A stretch of DNA of 55,192 bases from Acidiferrobacterales bacterium (GCA_022340825.1 JAJDNE010000059.1:1-55192), one strand, 5' to 3'. Shown: positions 17,943 through 25,722, counted from the stretch's first letter. The notes: generated by a model not told the origin, from the letters alone. Made by a program: numbers and translations.

Positions 17943-18092
17943 TTACCTTGGTCGATGCTCCGGGGTCCACTGCTCGATTGGAACCGGGTCTTTCTCAAGC
18001 AGGTACTTGTAGCTGAGCCAGGCCATCAATCCAATCCAGACAATGGTCAACAAGCCGCCGACCAGCACCCATTGCGATGTTCTTAGCTTCAT
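17943..18092 (-). CDS. 49-residue single-pass membrane protein
   Basis: A short open frame: ATG at 18092, stop TAA at 17943. The protein has a basic N terminus (MKLRTSQ), one hydrophobic helix of about 20 residues (WVLVGGLLTIVWIGLMAWLSY) and a polar tail KYLLEKDPVPIEQWTPEHRPR. GAGG lies nine bases before the start. It is divergent from sixA and convergent with the DUF2007 gene, and it fills an otherwise empty 236-base gap. I do not recognise a family. The clean helix, the start signal and the positive-inside N terminus argue that it is real. Confidence 0.6.
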   Translation of the reverse strand: MKLRTSQWVLVGGLLTIVWIGLMAWLSYKYLLEKDPVPIEQWTPEHRPR

Positions 18093-18168
18093 TGGACCAG
18101 GCCTCGTTGAGTCACCTGCATACTAGTCAAGCGCTTGCCCGAGGTCCACGCGCGCAAGGAGTATTTTG

Positions 18169-18636
18169 ATGAAACTGTATCTAGCCCAGCATGGCGAAGC
18201 CGCCAGTAAAGACGTGGATCCAGGGCGGGGACTAACAAGCCAGGGCAAAAAAGACATGGCTGCCATGGCCGCCTATCTCAAGGCACGCGGTATTTCGATC
18301 GGCCAGGTTTTTGATAGCGGCAAACTGCGGGCACACCAGACTGCCGAGATACTCGCAAGCGCTATCGCGCCCGGCGCCACTATCGCTACCCACGAAAGCA
18401 TTAATCCGCTCGATCTACCGACTGTCATCGCTGAGGAAATTGAGCAATGGGATGAAGACACCCTCGTGGTTGGCCATCTGCCGTTTCTGGCGAAGCTGGT
18501 AACGCTCCTGATAACGAATCATGAGGAGCCACCAATTGTGAACTTCACCCCTGGAGCTGTTATCTGCCTGGAAAGGACATCAAATGCGGAATGGCACATT
18601 GTCTGGTTGCTGCCGCCGGTGCTGGTACGGGATTGA
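18169..18636 (+). CDS. sixA: Phosphohistidine phosphatase SixA
   Basis: Histidine-phosphatase-superfamily enzyme of 155 residues. SixA removes phosphate from histidine on phosphotransfer proteins. The catalytic His8 lies in LAQHGEA and the second His103 in VVGHLPFL; Arg54 is in KLRAHQTAE. The usual RHG motif reads QHG here, with Gln in place of the first phosphate-binding arginine. I recall the same variant in other SixA-like proteins, but that needs an alignment to confirm. AAGGAG is seven bases before the ATG at 18169. The partner phosphoprotein is not in this window. Confidence 0.85.
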   Translation: MKLYLAQHGEAASKDVDPGRGLTSQGKKDMAAMAAYLKARGISIGQVFDSGKLRAHQTAEILASAIAPGATIATHESINPLDLPTVIAEEIEQWDEDTLVVGHLPFLAKLVTLLITNHEEPPIVNFTPGAVICLERTSNAEWHIVWLLPPVLVRD

Positions 18637-18676
18637 TATGACGGCCAGGCGTTGCCAGTGACAGCCCGGTTCGGCT

Positions 18677-19807
18677 TCAGGCCAGCCCGGCCTCAATTTC
18701 GTCCAGCACTGCCTCGCACCGGCGCATCACACGGGCACTGCGCAACCACTTGATCTCCCGTCGCGCGGTGTCAGCCGGTTGCTCCCCAAGCCTGTGAAAC
18801 AACCAAAGTACTTTTAACGAAAAGGAATCATCAGCCTCGCCATCGACGACCTTTGGTGGAAACTTGGGACCGATAATGCGCAGTAATACTGCCAGTGCGT
18901 GTGCATTCATCTTCACCGGGTTTCCCGGACCGGGCTGCAATAACCGATAGCTGAAGTCGAGCAGCGGCAGGATCTTTTCCTTTGATGCCTGGCAGTAGTC
19001 AGTCAATTGCTGCTCATGCTCGTCAGGCGAAATAAAAAACGCCGCCGCCATCCATAACAAGGTTTTTTTGACGTTTACGCCGTCCTGATCCGCGAGCATG
19101 GTCTCGATCAGTTGTCTCAGGTCTTGCTCGTCGGCGTAGCGAAAGGCTACGTTTAACAATTCGACCAGCAACTTCAACCGGCATTGCTTCCAGCGTTGTA
19201 ACAGGGTCAGTGACAGCGTCGCCATGATCGGTGCCGCGCGCTGCTCGTGCAGCAAGGCCAGCAGACCCGGAAGATAGGCAGCGCCTCGGTCGATCAGGAT
19301 GCCCCAGTAGATTGCCAGGGCAGCAGCCACGGTTTCCGGCCGCCGTTCCACCAGCTGTGGATACCACCGGTTTTCCAGCTCGGCGGTACTGGCGAAGTAG
19401 AAACTCAGTAATGACTGCAGTCTCTCCTCCGGCAGCGCCAGCGCCTCGTCCATCGCCCGCTCGGCCAACAGGTCCATGCCGGCAAGCGCGATAAAGTTCA
19501 TTGGATGTTCATTGCCACGTGCGCGGGCGCTGGCAATTTCAGCGGCATCGGGCAACGGCACGGTGGTCGCGGCTGCGCCAAATCCTTCGAGCACGGCATC
19601 GACCAGTTCCGGGTTGGCCAGCGTGGCCACGCGATCGACCGGCGAAAGGTCGACATCAATATTCATGTACATGCCGAGATAAGCCCGGGCAAATTGCTCC
19701 AGGGCATGGACCGCGGTACCGGACCGGACCGCCTCGATCTCGGGCATCAGGCTGGCATCGTTACGGGCCCGGATCTGATCAAAATTCTGCTCTGTTGCTT
19801 CCGTCAT
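18677..19807 (-). CDS. Uncharacterised helical protein
   Basis: A 376-residue soluble protein that I do not recognise. It has no signal peptide or membrane segment. The composition is rich in Ala, Leu and Glu, and most of the length looks alpha-helical, with repeated helix-like blocks (LLAERAMDEALALPEERLQSLLSFYF; LTLLQRWKQCRLKLLVELLNVAF) suggesting a HEAT- or TPR-like solenoid. No catalytic motif stands out. Codon use looks like that of its neighbours, and it lies alone, convergent with sixA. The ATG at 19807 is the only good start. Confidence 0.7.
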   Translation of the reverse strand: MTEATEQNFDQIRARNDASLMPEIEAVRSGTAVHALEQFARAYLGMYMNIDVDLSPVDRVATLANPELVDAVLEGFGAAATTVPLPDAAEIASARARGNEHPMNFIALAGMDLLAERAMDEALALPEERLQSLLSFYFASTAELENRWYPQLVERRPETVAAALAIYWGILIDRGAAYLPGLLALLHEQRAAPIMATLSLTLLQRWKQCRLKLLVELLNVAFRYADEQDLRQLIETMLADQDGVNVKKTLLWMAAAFFISPDEHEQQLTDYCQASKEKILPLLDFSYRLLQPGPGNPVKMNAHALAVLLRIIGPKFPPKVVDGEADDSFSLKVLWLFHRLGEQPADTARREIKWLRSARVMRRCEAVLDEIEAGLA

Positions 19808-20125
19808 TGGGGGCTACTTCCGGGCACGGTTCCCTAAAATACAGGCTATTCCCGGCATTCACAAAAACCCGCCCAGCTGACCAGATTCGCCTACTTTGAC
19901 TGACACAATTTGTCGATGGCCTGGTTGATGGCACCCAAAGCCTGATTTATTTCCTCGGTTTTTCCCCGAAATCAGCCGTAAATTAGCATCGACTAATATA
20001 GGCACGGTCTTTGCTATATAAAACAGCATAAAGGAACGCCAGGGTGCTCCAGATGGATCAACCTGCGAGGGCGACGGAAATGCCGGTGAACTCGGTATTT
20101 AAATTTCTTCAGGAGCAAATTGAGT
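19808..20125. other. Divergent intergenic region
   Basis: The only gap of more than 300 bases. It separates the leftward unknown protein from the rightward rhodanese and must contain both promoters. A candidate extended -10 element for the rhodanese is listed separately at 20012-20020. Short open frames that run through it have no start signals or recognisable sequence. I compared the leader 20027-20125 by eye with a cyclic di-GMP riboswitch and did not find its conserved elements. Confidence 0.5.
20012..20020 (+). promoter_or_regulatory. Candidate extended -10 promoter element
   Basis: TGCTATATA matches an extended -10 (TGn followed by TATAAT-like). No good -35 lies 17 bases upstream, which is usual for this promoter type. 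It would start transcription near 20027 and leave a leader of about 100 bases before the rhodanese gene. Confidence 0.35.
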
Positions 20126-20947
20126 ATGAAAAAGACCATAGCGTTAATTTGGTTATTGAGTTCGATGTTGATGGCGGCTACTGCCAGCGCCAATACGTCG
20201 GAGTTTCCACATCGTGGCAAATTCAAAAATGTGCCGGTGATGGAGATGTCTGCCTTGCAGGCGAAATTCGACAGCGTCGCTATCGTTGATGTGCGTTCCG
20301 CATATGAATTCGAGACCCTGCACATCAAGGGTGCCGTCAACATTCCACTGAGCAGCAAGGATTTTGGTACCCGGCTCAAGGCACTGAGCGCAAAATCGGG
20401 CAAGCAGCTGGTGATGTACTGTAACGGTGGTACTTGTAAGAAGTCCTACAAGGCAGTCGAGAAAGCCATGGCTGCCGGAGTCACGAACGTGGTTGCGTTT
20501 GATGCAGGTATCTACGCCTGGGCCAGCACCCACCCGCAGCACTCTGTGCTGCTGGGCCAGCACCCAATGCAGGCCGGTGCCTTTATCGACAACAAGCGCT
20601 TCAAGAGCCATATGCTGACTGCCAAGGATTTCGAAGCGAATTTCGGACCCCGCGCCCAGATCCTGGACATCCGCGACCGGGCACAACGCGACACCCAGCT
20701 GTTCCCGTTCCAGGAAAAACGTGCGCAGCTCGACGAGATGGATCGCATCAAGGAAATTGTTGCCCAGGCCAAGCGCAGCAACAAGACCCTGCTGGTCTAC
20801 GACAAGGTCGGCAAGCAGGTGCGCTGGTTCCAGTATTTCCTGGAGCGTGAAGGCGTGCGCAACTACTACTTTATGAAGGGCGGCTCGGAAGGCTACTACG
20901 AGGCCAAGCTCGGCAAATTCCTGATCAAGATTCCGGAAAAGAGCTAG
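20126..20947 (+). CDS. Exported rhodanese-like protein, active domain first
   Basis: A 273-residue exported protein with a Sec signal (cut near ASA, residues 20-22) and two rhodanese-like domains. The first (about 36-140) has an intact active loop YCNGGTCKKS with Cys99 and a second cysteine Cys104. In the second (about 160-265) the loop position reads VYDKVGKQ, with Asp instead of Cys, so it is probably inactive. This order is the reverse of the other exported rhodanese in the window. AGGAG is ten bases before the ATG at 20126; a TTG at 20120 is less likely. A strong terminator follows. The substrate is unknown. Confidence 0.87.
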   Translation: MKKTIALIWLLSSMLMAATASANTSEFPHRGKFKNVPVMEMSALQAKFDSVAIVDVRSAYEFETLHIKGAVNIPLSSKDFGTRLKALSAKSGKQLVMYCNGGTCKKSYKAVEKAMAAGVTNVVAFDAGIYAWASTHPQHSVLLGQHPMQAGAFIDNKRFKSHMLTAKDFEANFGPRAQILDIRDRAQRDTQLFPFQEKRAQLDEMDRIKEIVAQAKRSNKTLLVYDKVGKQVRWFQYFLEREGVRNYYFMKGGSEGYYEAKLGKFLIKIPEKS

Positions 20948-20972
20948 TCTCGGCTAATCATCATCGCGAATA

Positions 20973-21000
20973 AAAACGGGGGCGGAAGCCCCCGTTTTTT
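20973..21000 (+). terminator. Intrinsic terminator after the rhodanese gene
   Basis: An 11-pair stem (AAAACGGGGGC with GCCCCCGTTTT) closes a GGAA tetraloop and runs into six T. It ends the rhodanese transcript. The A-run on the other side means it may also act on leftward transcripts coming from the spanin genes. Confidence 0.93.
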
Positions 21001-21006
21001 GTCCTG

Positions 21007-21228
21007 TTACTCGTAACTGTCACGCAGGGTCTGCAGACGGGAATTGCATTCGGTCAGCGCCTGGCCGCGCTGCTCCGCCAGCACCACCACATCCCGATAC
21101 GTTGGATTGTCCGTCGGCAGAACGGGATAATCACAATCCTTTGTCAGCAGCGGGTTGGGTTTTTGCGGCGCTGGCGTCATGCAGGAGGCCAGAAATGGAC
21201 TCAGGCACAGGACTGTCGAGACAGACAT
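21007..21228 (-). CDS. Rz1-like outer-membrane spanin lipoprotein
   Basis: A 73-residue lipoprotein whose start lies inside the Rz-like gene in a different frame. The signal MSVSTVLCLSPFLASC has a lipobox with Cys16, followed by a proline-rich stretch (MTPAPQKPNP), a frequent feature of Rz1 proteins, and a short helical end LAEQRGQALTECNSRLQTLRDSY. Phage o-spanins of this type sit in the outer membrane and fuse it with the inner membrane together with Rz at host lysis. The reading frame continues upstream to 21315, but the ATG at 21228 gives the proper lipoprotein. No endolysin, holin or other phage gene is near. Confidence 0.8.
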   Translation of the reverse strand: MSVSTVLCLSPFLASCMTPAPQKPNPLLTKDCDYPVLPTDNPTYRDVVVLAEQRGQALTECNSRLQTLRDSYE

Positions 21229-21457
21229 CAGCTGCTTCCTTGACCACCTTGATCCTATCCATATAGACAATTTTTCGCTCCTTTTTCGCCTTATCCAGCT
21301 GCTCAAGTAGCACATTTTCCCGCTCCCTGTGTTGTAGCGCAGCCTGTTGGTAGTCCGCGACGGCAGCGGCTTTGCCCTGAAAATAGCCGGTGAAATAGAC
21401 GCCGGGTATCAGACCGACAATTGCGATAATCGCGGCCGCAATAATGTATGTTTTCAT
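21131..21457 (-). CDS. Rz-like inner-membrane spanin
   Basis: A 108-residue protein with the layout of an i-spanin. An N-terminal signal anchor (YIIAAAIIAIVGLIPGVYFTGYF) is followed by a coiled-coil-like region (VADYQQAALQHRERENVLLEQLDKAKKERK) that would lie in the periplasm, then a short C-terminal part with one cysteine. Its last 98 bases overlap the Rz1-like gene out of frame, the classic spanin arrangement. AAGGGAG lies just before the ATG. It converges with the rhodanese gene across the terminator. It looks like a remnant of, or a gene recruited from, a phage lysis cassette. Confidence 0.8.
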   Translation of the reverse strand: MKTYIIAAAIIAIVGLIPGVYFTGYFQGKAAAVADYQQAALQHRERENVLLEQLDKAKKERKIVYMDRIKVVKEAADVCLDSPVPESISGLLHDASAAKTQPAADKGL

Positions 21458-21713
21458 GAGCTCCCTTCACTAAAACAGCATTTGCTAATTTACGTGCCAA
21501 TTTTCAGTGTTAACACAAGCTTCATGAAGCGCCAGTTTAGGCATTTTTTCAACCAGTTTTACTCGCAGTGAGCAAATTTTTTTTGTAGACTTGATTTAAC
21601 TGTGGTGTATGGCAGTGATCGTTCTGGAAAAATCCTACCTAGTAGTCCGACGAAAATTCCCTTTCATAACCCGCAGCAACCCAAGTTAATCAGAAAATTT
21701 AAGAGGAAATGGC

Positions 21714-21917
21714 ATGGCTACTGGTACCGTGAAATGGTTTAACGAATCGAAAGGCTTCGGCTTTATCTCTCAGGACGATGGCGGCAAAGACGTTTTCGTT
21801 CACTTCAGCGCCATCACTGGCGACGGCTTCAAGACACTGGCCGAAGGTCAGAAAGTAAGCTTTGAAGTGCAAGACGGCCCGAAGGGCCCTCAGGCAGCAA
21901 ACGTCGTTCCGCAGTAA
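21714..21917 (+). CDS. Cold-shock domain protein (CspA family)
   Basis: A 67-residue single cold-shock domain that binds single-stranded RNA and DNA and acts as an RNA chaperone. Both RNA-binding motifs are intact: RNP1 KGFGFI (residues 13-18) and RNP2 VFVHF (near 28-32), after the invariant start [14 protein letters not shown] lies six bases before the ATG. The upstream gap of 256 bases is long enough for the structured leader usual in this family. A strong terminator follows. Which paralogue it is cannot be told from the sequence. Confidence 0.97.
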   Translation: MATGTVKWFNESKGFGFISQDDGGKDVFVHFSAITGDGFKTLAEGQKVSFEVQDGPKGPQAANVVPQ

Positions 21918-21934
21918 ACTGTCGGAATGATCAT

Positions 21935-21967
21935 AAAAAGCCCCGCACGTGTGCGGGGCTTTTTTTT
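21935..21967 (+). terminator. Intrinsic terminator after the cold-shock gene
   Basis: A 13-pair stem (AAAAAGCCCCGCA with TGCGGGGCTTTTT) closes a CGTG loop and continues into eight T in total. The matching A-run on the left makes it able to work in both directions, which would also serve the convergent hydrolase-like gene. Confidence 0.95.
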
Positions 21968-21987
21968 GGTCCTGAAAAAGAGATCTA

Positions 21988-22851
21988 CTATCGGCCGAGG
22001 TGTTGGTAGATAAATTCGGCGGCGCGCCGATTGGCGTCTTTGGCTGCCAGGTCATCGGCAAATGTTCGAACATTCTCCGGGCGAAAATCAAACGCACGAC
22101 CGACACCGGGATACACGATCAGGGTCACGTCCCTGCCTTTTTCCTTGAGCTGCTTCACGGCTGATTCAATCGGGCGTCGACGCTGATATTGCTCGTCTTC
22201 ACCGATAAAGATCAGAGTCGGGATTTTCAGATCATCGGCCTCGGGAGCATAACCATAGACCTGCGAGGGTTCCGGTGCGTTCGGGTCCTGCATATGCGGG
22301 TACCAGGAGACATAGCAGGCAACATCCTTGAGTTGACGTCCCTTGGTGACCGCGACCTTGAGGCTGTAGTAGCCGCCGCGAGTATGGGAAACCAGGCAGA
22401 TCTTGTTGCTGGTACGCCCTGGAATTTTAAGAAGGGCGTCGACTCCCCGGTTCACTGTCTCCTCCAGCGCATAGTCGTGCTCATAGGGATAGGCATCCAT
22501 ATCGTGGGCATCGTAGATATCAGGCGCTAGCACGATCAAGCCGCGAGCGGCCAGGCGTTTTACCTTCTTCTGCACCAATTCATCCAGCCCGCGACGGCCA
22601 TGGACAAACAACACACCGGGATAGCGACCGTGTTTCTTTGGCTGTGCCAGCAACGCACGCACCTCGATGTCGCCATTTTTGTAATTCACCCATCGGGTAG
22701 TGACATCAAAATTGGCGGGCGTCTCGATCTTGCCATGGTTCCACCAACTGTCACTCCACCACCAGCGATCCGGGGCCGGTGCCGAAGGATCATGGGCATG
22801 CGCGAACGGGATCAACAGGATCATTGCAACTACAGAAATTAACACACGCAT
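21988..22851 (-). CDS. Exported dienelactone-hydrolase-fold protein, catalytic residues replaced
   Basis: A 287-residue alpha/beta-hydrolase-fold protein with a Sec signal (MRVLISVVAMILLIPFAHA), so probably periplasmic. The fold landmarks of the dienelactone hydrolase family are present: YPGVLFVHGRRG near 78-88, the nucleophile elbow near 154-160, IFIGEDEQ near 214-221 and VYPGVGRAFDF near 247-257. The elbow reads SHTRGG with Thr157 where the family has Cys (GxCxGG). The usual histidine in GxGHGF is Arg252. Only the acidic Asp219 remains. It therefore may not be a hydrolase. AAGGAAG precedes the ATG. It is a single gene. Confidence 0.8.
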   Translation of the reverse strand: MRVLISVVAMILLIPFAHAHDPSAPAPDRWWWSDSWWNHGKIETPANFDVTTRWVNYKNGDIEVRALLAQPKKHGRYPGVLFVHGRRGLDELVQKKVKRLAARGLIVLAPDIYDAHDMDAYPYEHDYALEETVNRGVDALLKIPGRTSNKICLVSHTRGGYYSLKVAVTKGRQLKDVACYVSWYPHMQDPNAPEPSQVYGYAPEADDLKIPTLIFIGEDEQYQRRRPIESAVKQLKEKGRDVTLIVYPGVGRAFDFRPENVRTFADDLAAKDANRRAAEFIYQHLGR

Positions 22852-23059
22852 ATCTTCCTTCCATCCAGAATAAAGGGGTATGAGGCATTCTCGGTACGAT
22901 CAGCTTTATACGATCATTGCTGCCGATCTTTATAATTAATTTGTTGGCGCCGGTGGGGTTAAGCGCGGCCACATCATACCAACTCTTGCCATGACTTGCC
23001 CGGGCAACCCGGCACGCGATACGGAAACGAATCAGTGGTCCCGATCTGCCCGGCATTAA

Positions 23060-23431
23060 TCAGACGTTGCGATGTTTCCAGAGGATTAACAGGAACAACA
23101 ACAGAGCACCAAATACCATAAATTCACTGATCACTAGTGCAGGCAGCGCACTTTTACTGCCCTTAAGTACCATCGCCAGGCTCGGTGCCATGATCAATAG
23201 CCCCAGGTTGGCCAGATAAAATTGCGAGCCGGCGAGCCTGCCTTCGGCCATCACCGGATATAGCCGATAGACGATGCCGTAAATTGCGAGGCTTACCCAA
23301 CCCAGCAAATTGATATGGGCGTGCACCGGCGACATGGAAAAGTCCTGTTTTGCGCCCATGATTATGCCAAGCAACATACCGATGATGCCCCACAGCGCGG
23401 CGGTCAGTAAAAAACGCATGGAAAGACTCAT
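23060..23431 (-). CDS. Small heme-copper-oxidase-subunit-I-like membrane protein
   Basis: A 123-residue integral membrane protein with four likely helices. The segment SPVHAHINLLGWVSLAIYGIVYRLYP resembles part of subunit I of cbb3-type oxidases and related nitric-oxide-linked proteins, where HAH supplies heme or metal ligands. It is far too short to be an oxidase and there is no second subunit nearby. Strong Shine-Dalgarno sequence (GGAGG) before the ATG at 23431. It may bind heme or act as an assembly or sensor protein; I cannot say which. The flanks 22852-23059 and 23432-23555 hold nothing I recognise. Confidence 0.65.
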   Translation of the reverse strand: MSLSMRFLLTAALWGIIGMLLGIIMGAKQDFSMSPVHAHINLLGWVSLAIYGIVYRLYPVMAEGRLAGSQFYLANLGLLIMAPSLAMVLKGSKSALPALVISEFMVFGALLLFLLILWKHRNV

Positions 23432-23555
23432 TGTTCCTCCTGGGAGTTGTTATTGATTATTGGATCCAAGGTGAAAATAAAGCACGCCCTTTCTAATAAA
23501 AATCGCTCTTCGCATCAAGCGAATCACAGGATGTCATTGCGCGGGCTAGGGTAGA

Positions 23556-24446
23556 TCAGCGGGTGCCGGTCAGATCGTTGCGGTTGAGCAAGAAAACTGT
23601 TTCCTCGCCGGACTCGTGGCTCAACCAGGTAAAGGGCATATGAGGGAAACGCTGCTCCAGCGCCTCGCGGCTCTCGCCCACCTCAACGATCAGCAGCCCG
23701 CCCTCGTTAAGGTGTTCCGCTGCCTGTGCCAGGATCCTGTCAACAATATCGAGACCATTGTCTTCAGCGACCAGCGCCAACTCCGGCTCGTGCTTGTATT
23801 CCTGGGGTAGCGCCAGCATGGACGATGGCGGGACGTAGGGCGGATTGCTCACAATAATGTCGTAGTGCCGATTGCCGAGCGCCTCAAACAGATCGGATTG
23901 AATCAGTTCGACACGATCGCCGAGGCCATAGTCCTGCATGTTCTTTATCGCAACCTTGAGCGCGTCAGCCGAAATGTCTGCCGCGTCGACATGGGTCTCG
24001 GGAAACTCCAGTGCAATGGCAATGGCGATACAGCCACTACCGGTACACAGATCCAGCACGCTGTGAATCCTGTCTTCCTCGATCCACGGCTGGAAGTGCT
24101 CGAGAATATATTCGGCTATCAGTGAACGCGGAATCAATGCGCGTTCGTCGATGTAGAAGCGGTGGCCGGCGAACCAGGCCTCATTAAGCAGATAGGCGAC
24201 CGGTATACGCTCGTCAATACGACGCCTGACCAGCGCATCGAGCTTGTTGATTTCACTTGCTGTCAGTTCACGCTCCAGCGCGTCATCAAGCTCGGCGGGA
24301 GCCAGGCCGATAGCACTGCCTACGAGCCAGGCCGCCTCGTCCAGCGCCTCCATCGTCCCGTGCCCGAAAAAGATATCGCTGTCCAGAAACTGTGCTTCGG
24401 CCTGATAGATATATTGACCCACTGTTGGCCGCGCACCTTCCTGCAT
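23556..24446 (-). CDS. prmB: Ribosomal protein L3 N5-glutamine methyltransferase PrmB
   Basis: SAM-dependent enzyme that methylates a glutamine of ribosomal protein L3 during 50S assembly. The 296-residue protein has an N-terminal helical domain, the SAM loop LDLCTGSGCIAIA at 131-143 and the glutamine-binding NPPY motif at 201-204. I take the ATG at 24446; a GTG just before it is also in frame. It lies 23 bases after the malic enzyme gene and is the last gene of the rpmE-to-prmB run. This differs from the common prmB-aroC pairing. Confidence 0.94.
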   Translation of the reverse strand: MQEGARPTVGQYIYQAEAQFLDSDIFFGHGTMEALDEAAWLVGSAIGLAPAELDDALERELTASEINKLDALVRRRIDERIPVAYLLNEAWFAGHRFYIDERALIPRSLIAEYILEHFQPWIEEDRIHSVLDLCTGSGCIAIAIALEFPETHVDAADISADALKVAIKNMQDYGLGDRVELIQSDLFEALGNRHYDIIVSNPPYVPPSSMLALPQEYKHEPELALVAEDNGLDIVDRILAQAAEHLNEGGLLIVEVGESREALEQRFPHMPFTWLSHESGEETVFLLNRNDLTGTR

Positions 24447-24469
24447 CACTGAAACCCGGTGTCAGTCCG

Positions 24470-25714
24470 CTACTTGTTGTAACGTTCGGGCAGCGGCCGC
24501 CGGGCAACACCGCTGTCGACTGCGGCCCGGGCAATCGCCGGTGCAACCGTATCGAGCAGGCGCGAGTCGAGCGGCTTGGGAATAATGTAATCCGGCCCGA
24601 ACGTGAGCGAGCCGAGCTTGTAGGCCTGCAACACTTCTGAGGGTACGGGCTCATGGGTCAGGTCACGCAGCGCTACCACACCCGCCTTCAACATCTCTCG
24701 ATTGATATGCGAGGCATGTACATCGAGTGCGCCACGGAAGATATAGGGAAAGCCGAGCACGTTGTTGACCTGGTTCGGATAGTCCGAGCGACCGGTGGCC
24801 ATGATGACATCGTCCCGTACTTTCTTTGCATCTTCCGGCCGAATCTCCGGGTCGGGATTGGCGAGGGCAAACACGATCGGATTCACAGCCATGCTTGCCA
24901 ACAGCGCATCACTGACCTTGCCACCACTGGAAACGCCGATAAAGATATCGGCATCTTTCATCGCATCTTCCAGGGTACGTTTATCCGTCTTGCCGGCAAA
25001 TTCCTGCTTGTACTGGTTCAAGTCGCTGCGGCCGTCGTGAATCACTCCCTTTCGGTCCACCAGCAATAACTTGTCCGGATCTGCGCCCAAATCGAGCAGT
25101 AATCGCATCGAGCTGATGCCGGCTGCACCGGCGCCAAGGCAAACGATTTGCGCATCGGCCAGCTCCTTGCCAGCAATTTCCAGTGCGTTAAGCAGGCCGG
25201 CACAGATAATGACGGCGGTACCGTGCTGATCATCGTGGAAAACCGGGATATCGAGTCGCTCCTCCAGTATGCGCTCGATTTCAAAACAGGCCGGTGCAGC
25301 AATATCTTCCAGATTGATACCACCGAATGTTGGTGCGATACGGGTAACGGTGTCGATAAACTCTTCCGGCGTTGCCGCATTGACCTCGATATCGAACACA
25401 TCGACATTGGCGAAGCGCTTGAACAATACGCCCTTACCTTCCATTACCGGCTTGCTTGCCAGCGCACCGGTATTGCCCAGGCCCAGCACTGCACTGCCGT
25501 CACTGATTACCGCCACCAGATTGCCCTTGTTGGTATAGCGATAGACATCTTCAGGATTGTCGGCAATGGCGCGCACCGGTGCAGCAACGCCGGGCGAGTA
25601 GGCCAGTGCCAGGTCCTCTTGGGTCCTGGTCGGCTTGGTGACCTCGGTAGCCAGTTTCCCGGGCACCGGGTGTTCATGGTATTCAAGTGCCGCTTGCATG
25701 AGTTTGTCGTTCAT
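24470..25714 (-). CDS. Malic enzyme, single-domain
   Basis: Oxidative decarboxylation of malate to pyruvate with NAD(P) reduction, in the cytoplasm. The 414-residue protein has the malic N-terminal domain (LALAYSPGVAAPVRAI near 36-51; SDGSAVLGLGNTGALASKPVMEGK), the metal-binding EDI and DDQHGTA segments, and the nucleotide loop GAGAAGI. It lacks the C-terminal phosphotransacetylase domain of MaeB. NAD or NADP use cannot be read safely. It starts eight bases after the M48 protease stop. The neighbourhood of malic enzyme, nuclease and rpmE is also known from pseudomonads. Confidence 0.93.
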   Translation of the reverse strand: MNDKLMQAALEYHEHPVPGKLATEVTKPTRTQEDLALAYSPGVAAPVRAIADNPEDVYRYTNKGNLVAVISDGSAVLGLGNTGALASKPVMEGKGVLFKRFANVDVFDIEVNAATPEEFIDTVTRIAPTFGGINLEDIAAPACFEIERILEERLDIPVFHDDQHGTAVIICAGLLNALEIAGKELADAQIVCLGAGAAGISSMRLLLDLGADPDKLLLVDRKGVIHDGRSDLNQYKQEFAGKTDKRTLEDAMKDADIFIGVSSGGKVSDALLASMAVNPIVFALANPDPEIRPEDAKKVRDDVIMATGRSDYPNQVNNVLGFPYIFRGALDVHASHINREMLKAGVVALRDLTHEPVPSEVLQAYKLGSLTFGPDYIIPKPLDSRLLDTVAPAIARAAVDSGVARRPLPERYNK

Positions 25715-25722
25715 ATGATTTC

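Noticed and set aside
20027-20125. Cyclic di-GMP riboswitch in the rhodanese leader
   Set aside because: I could not find the conserved GEMM-I core elements by eye.
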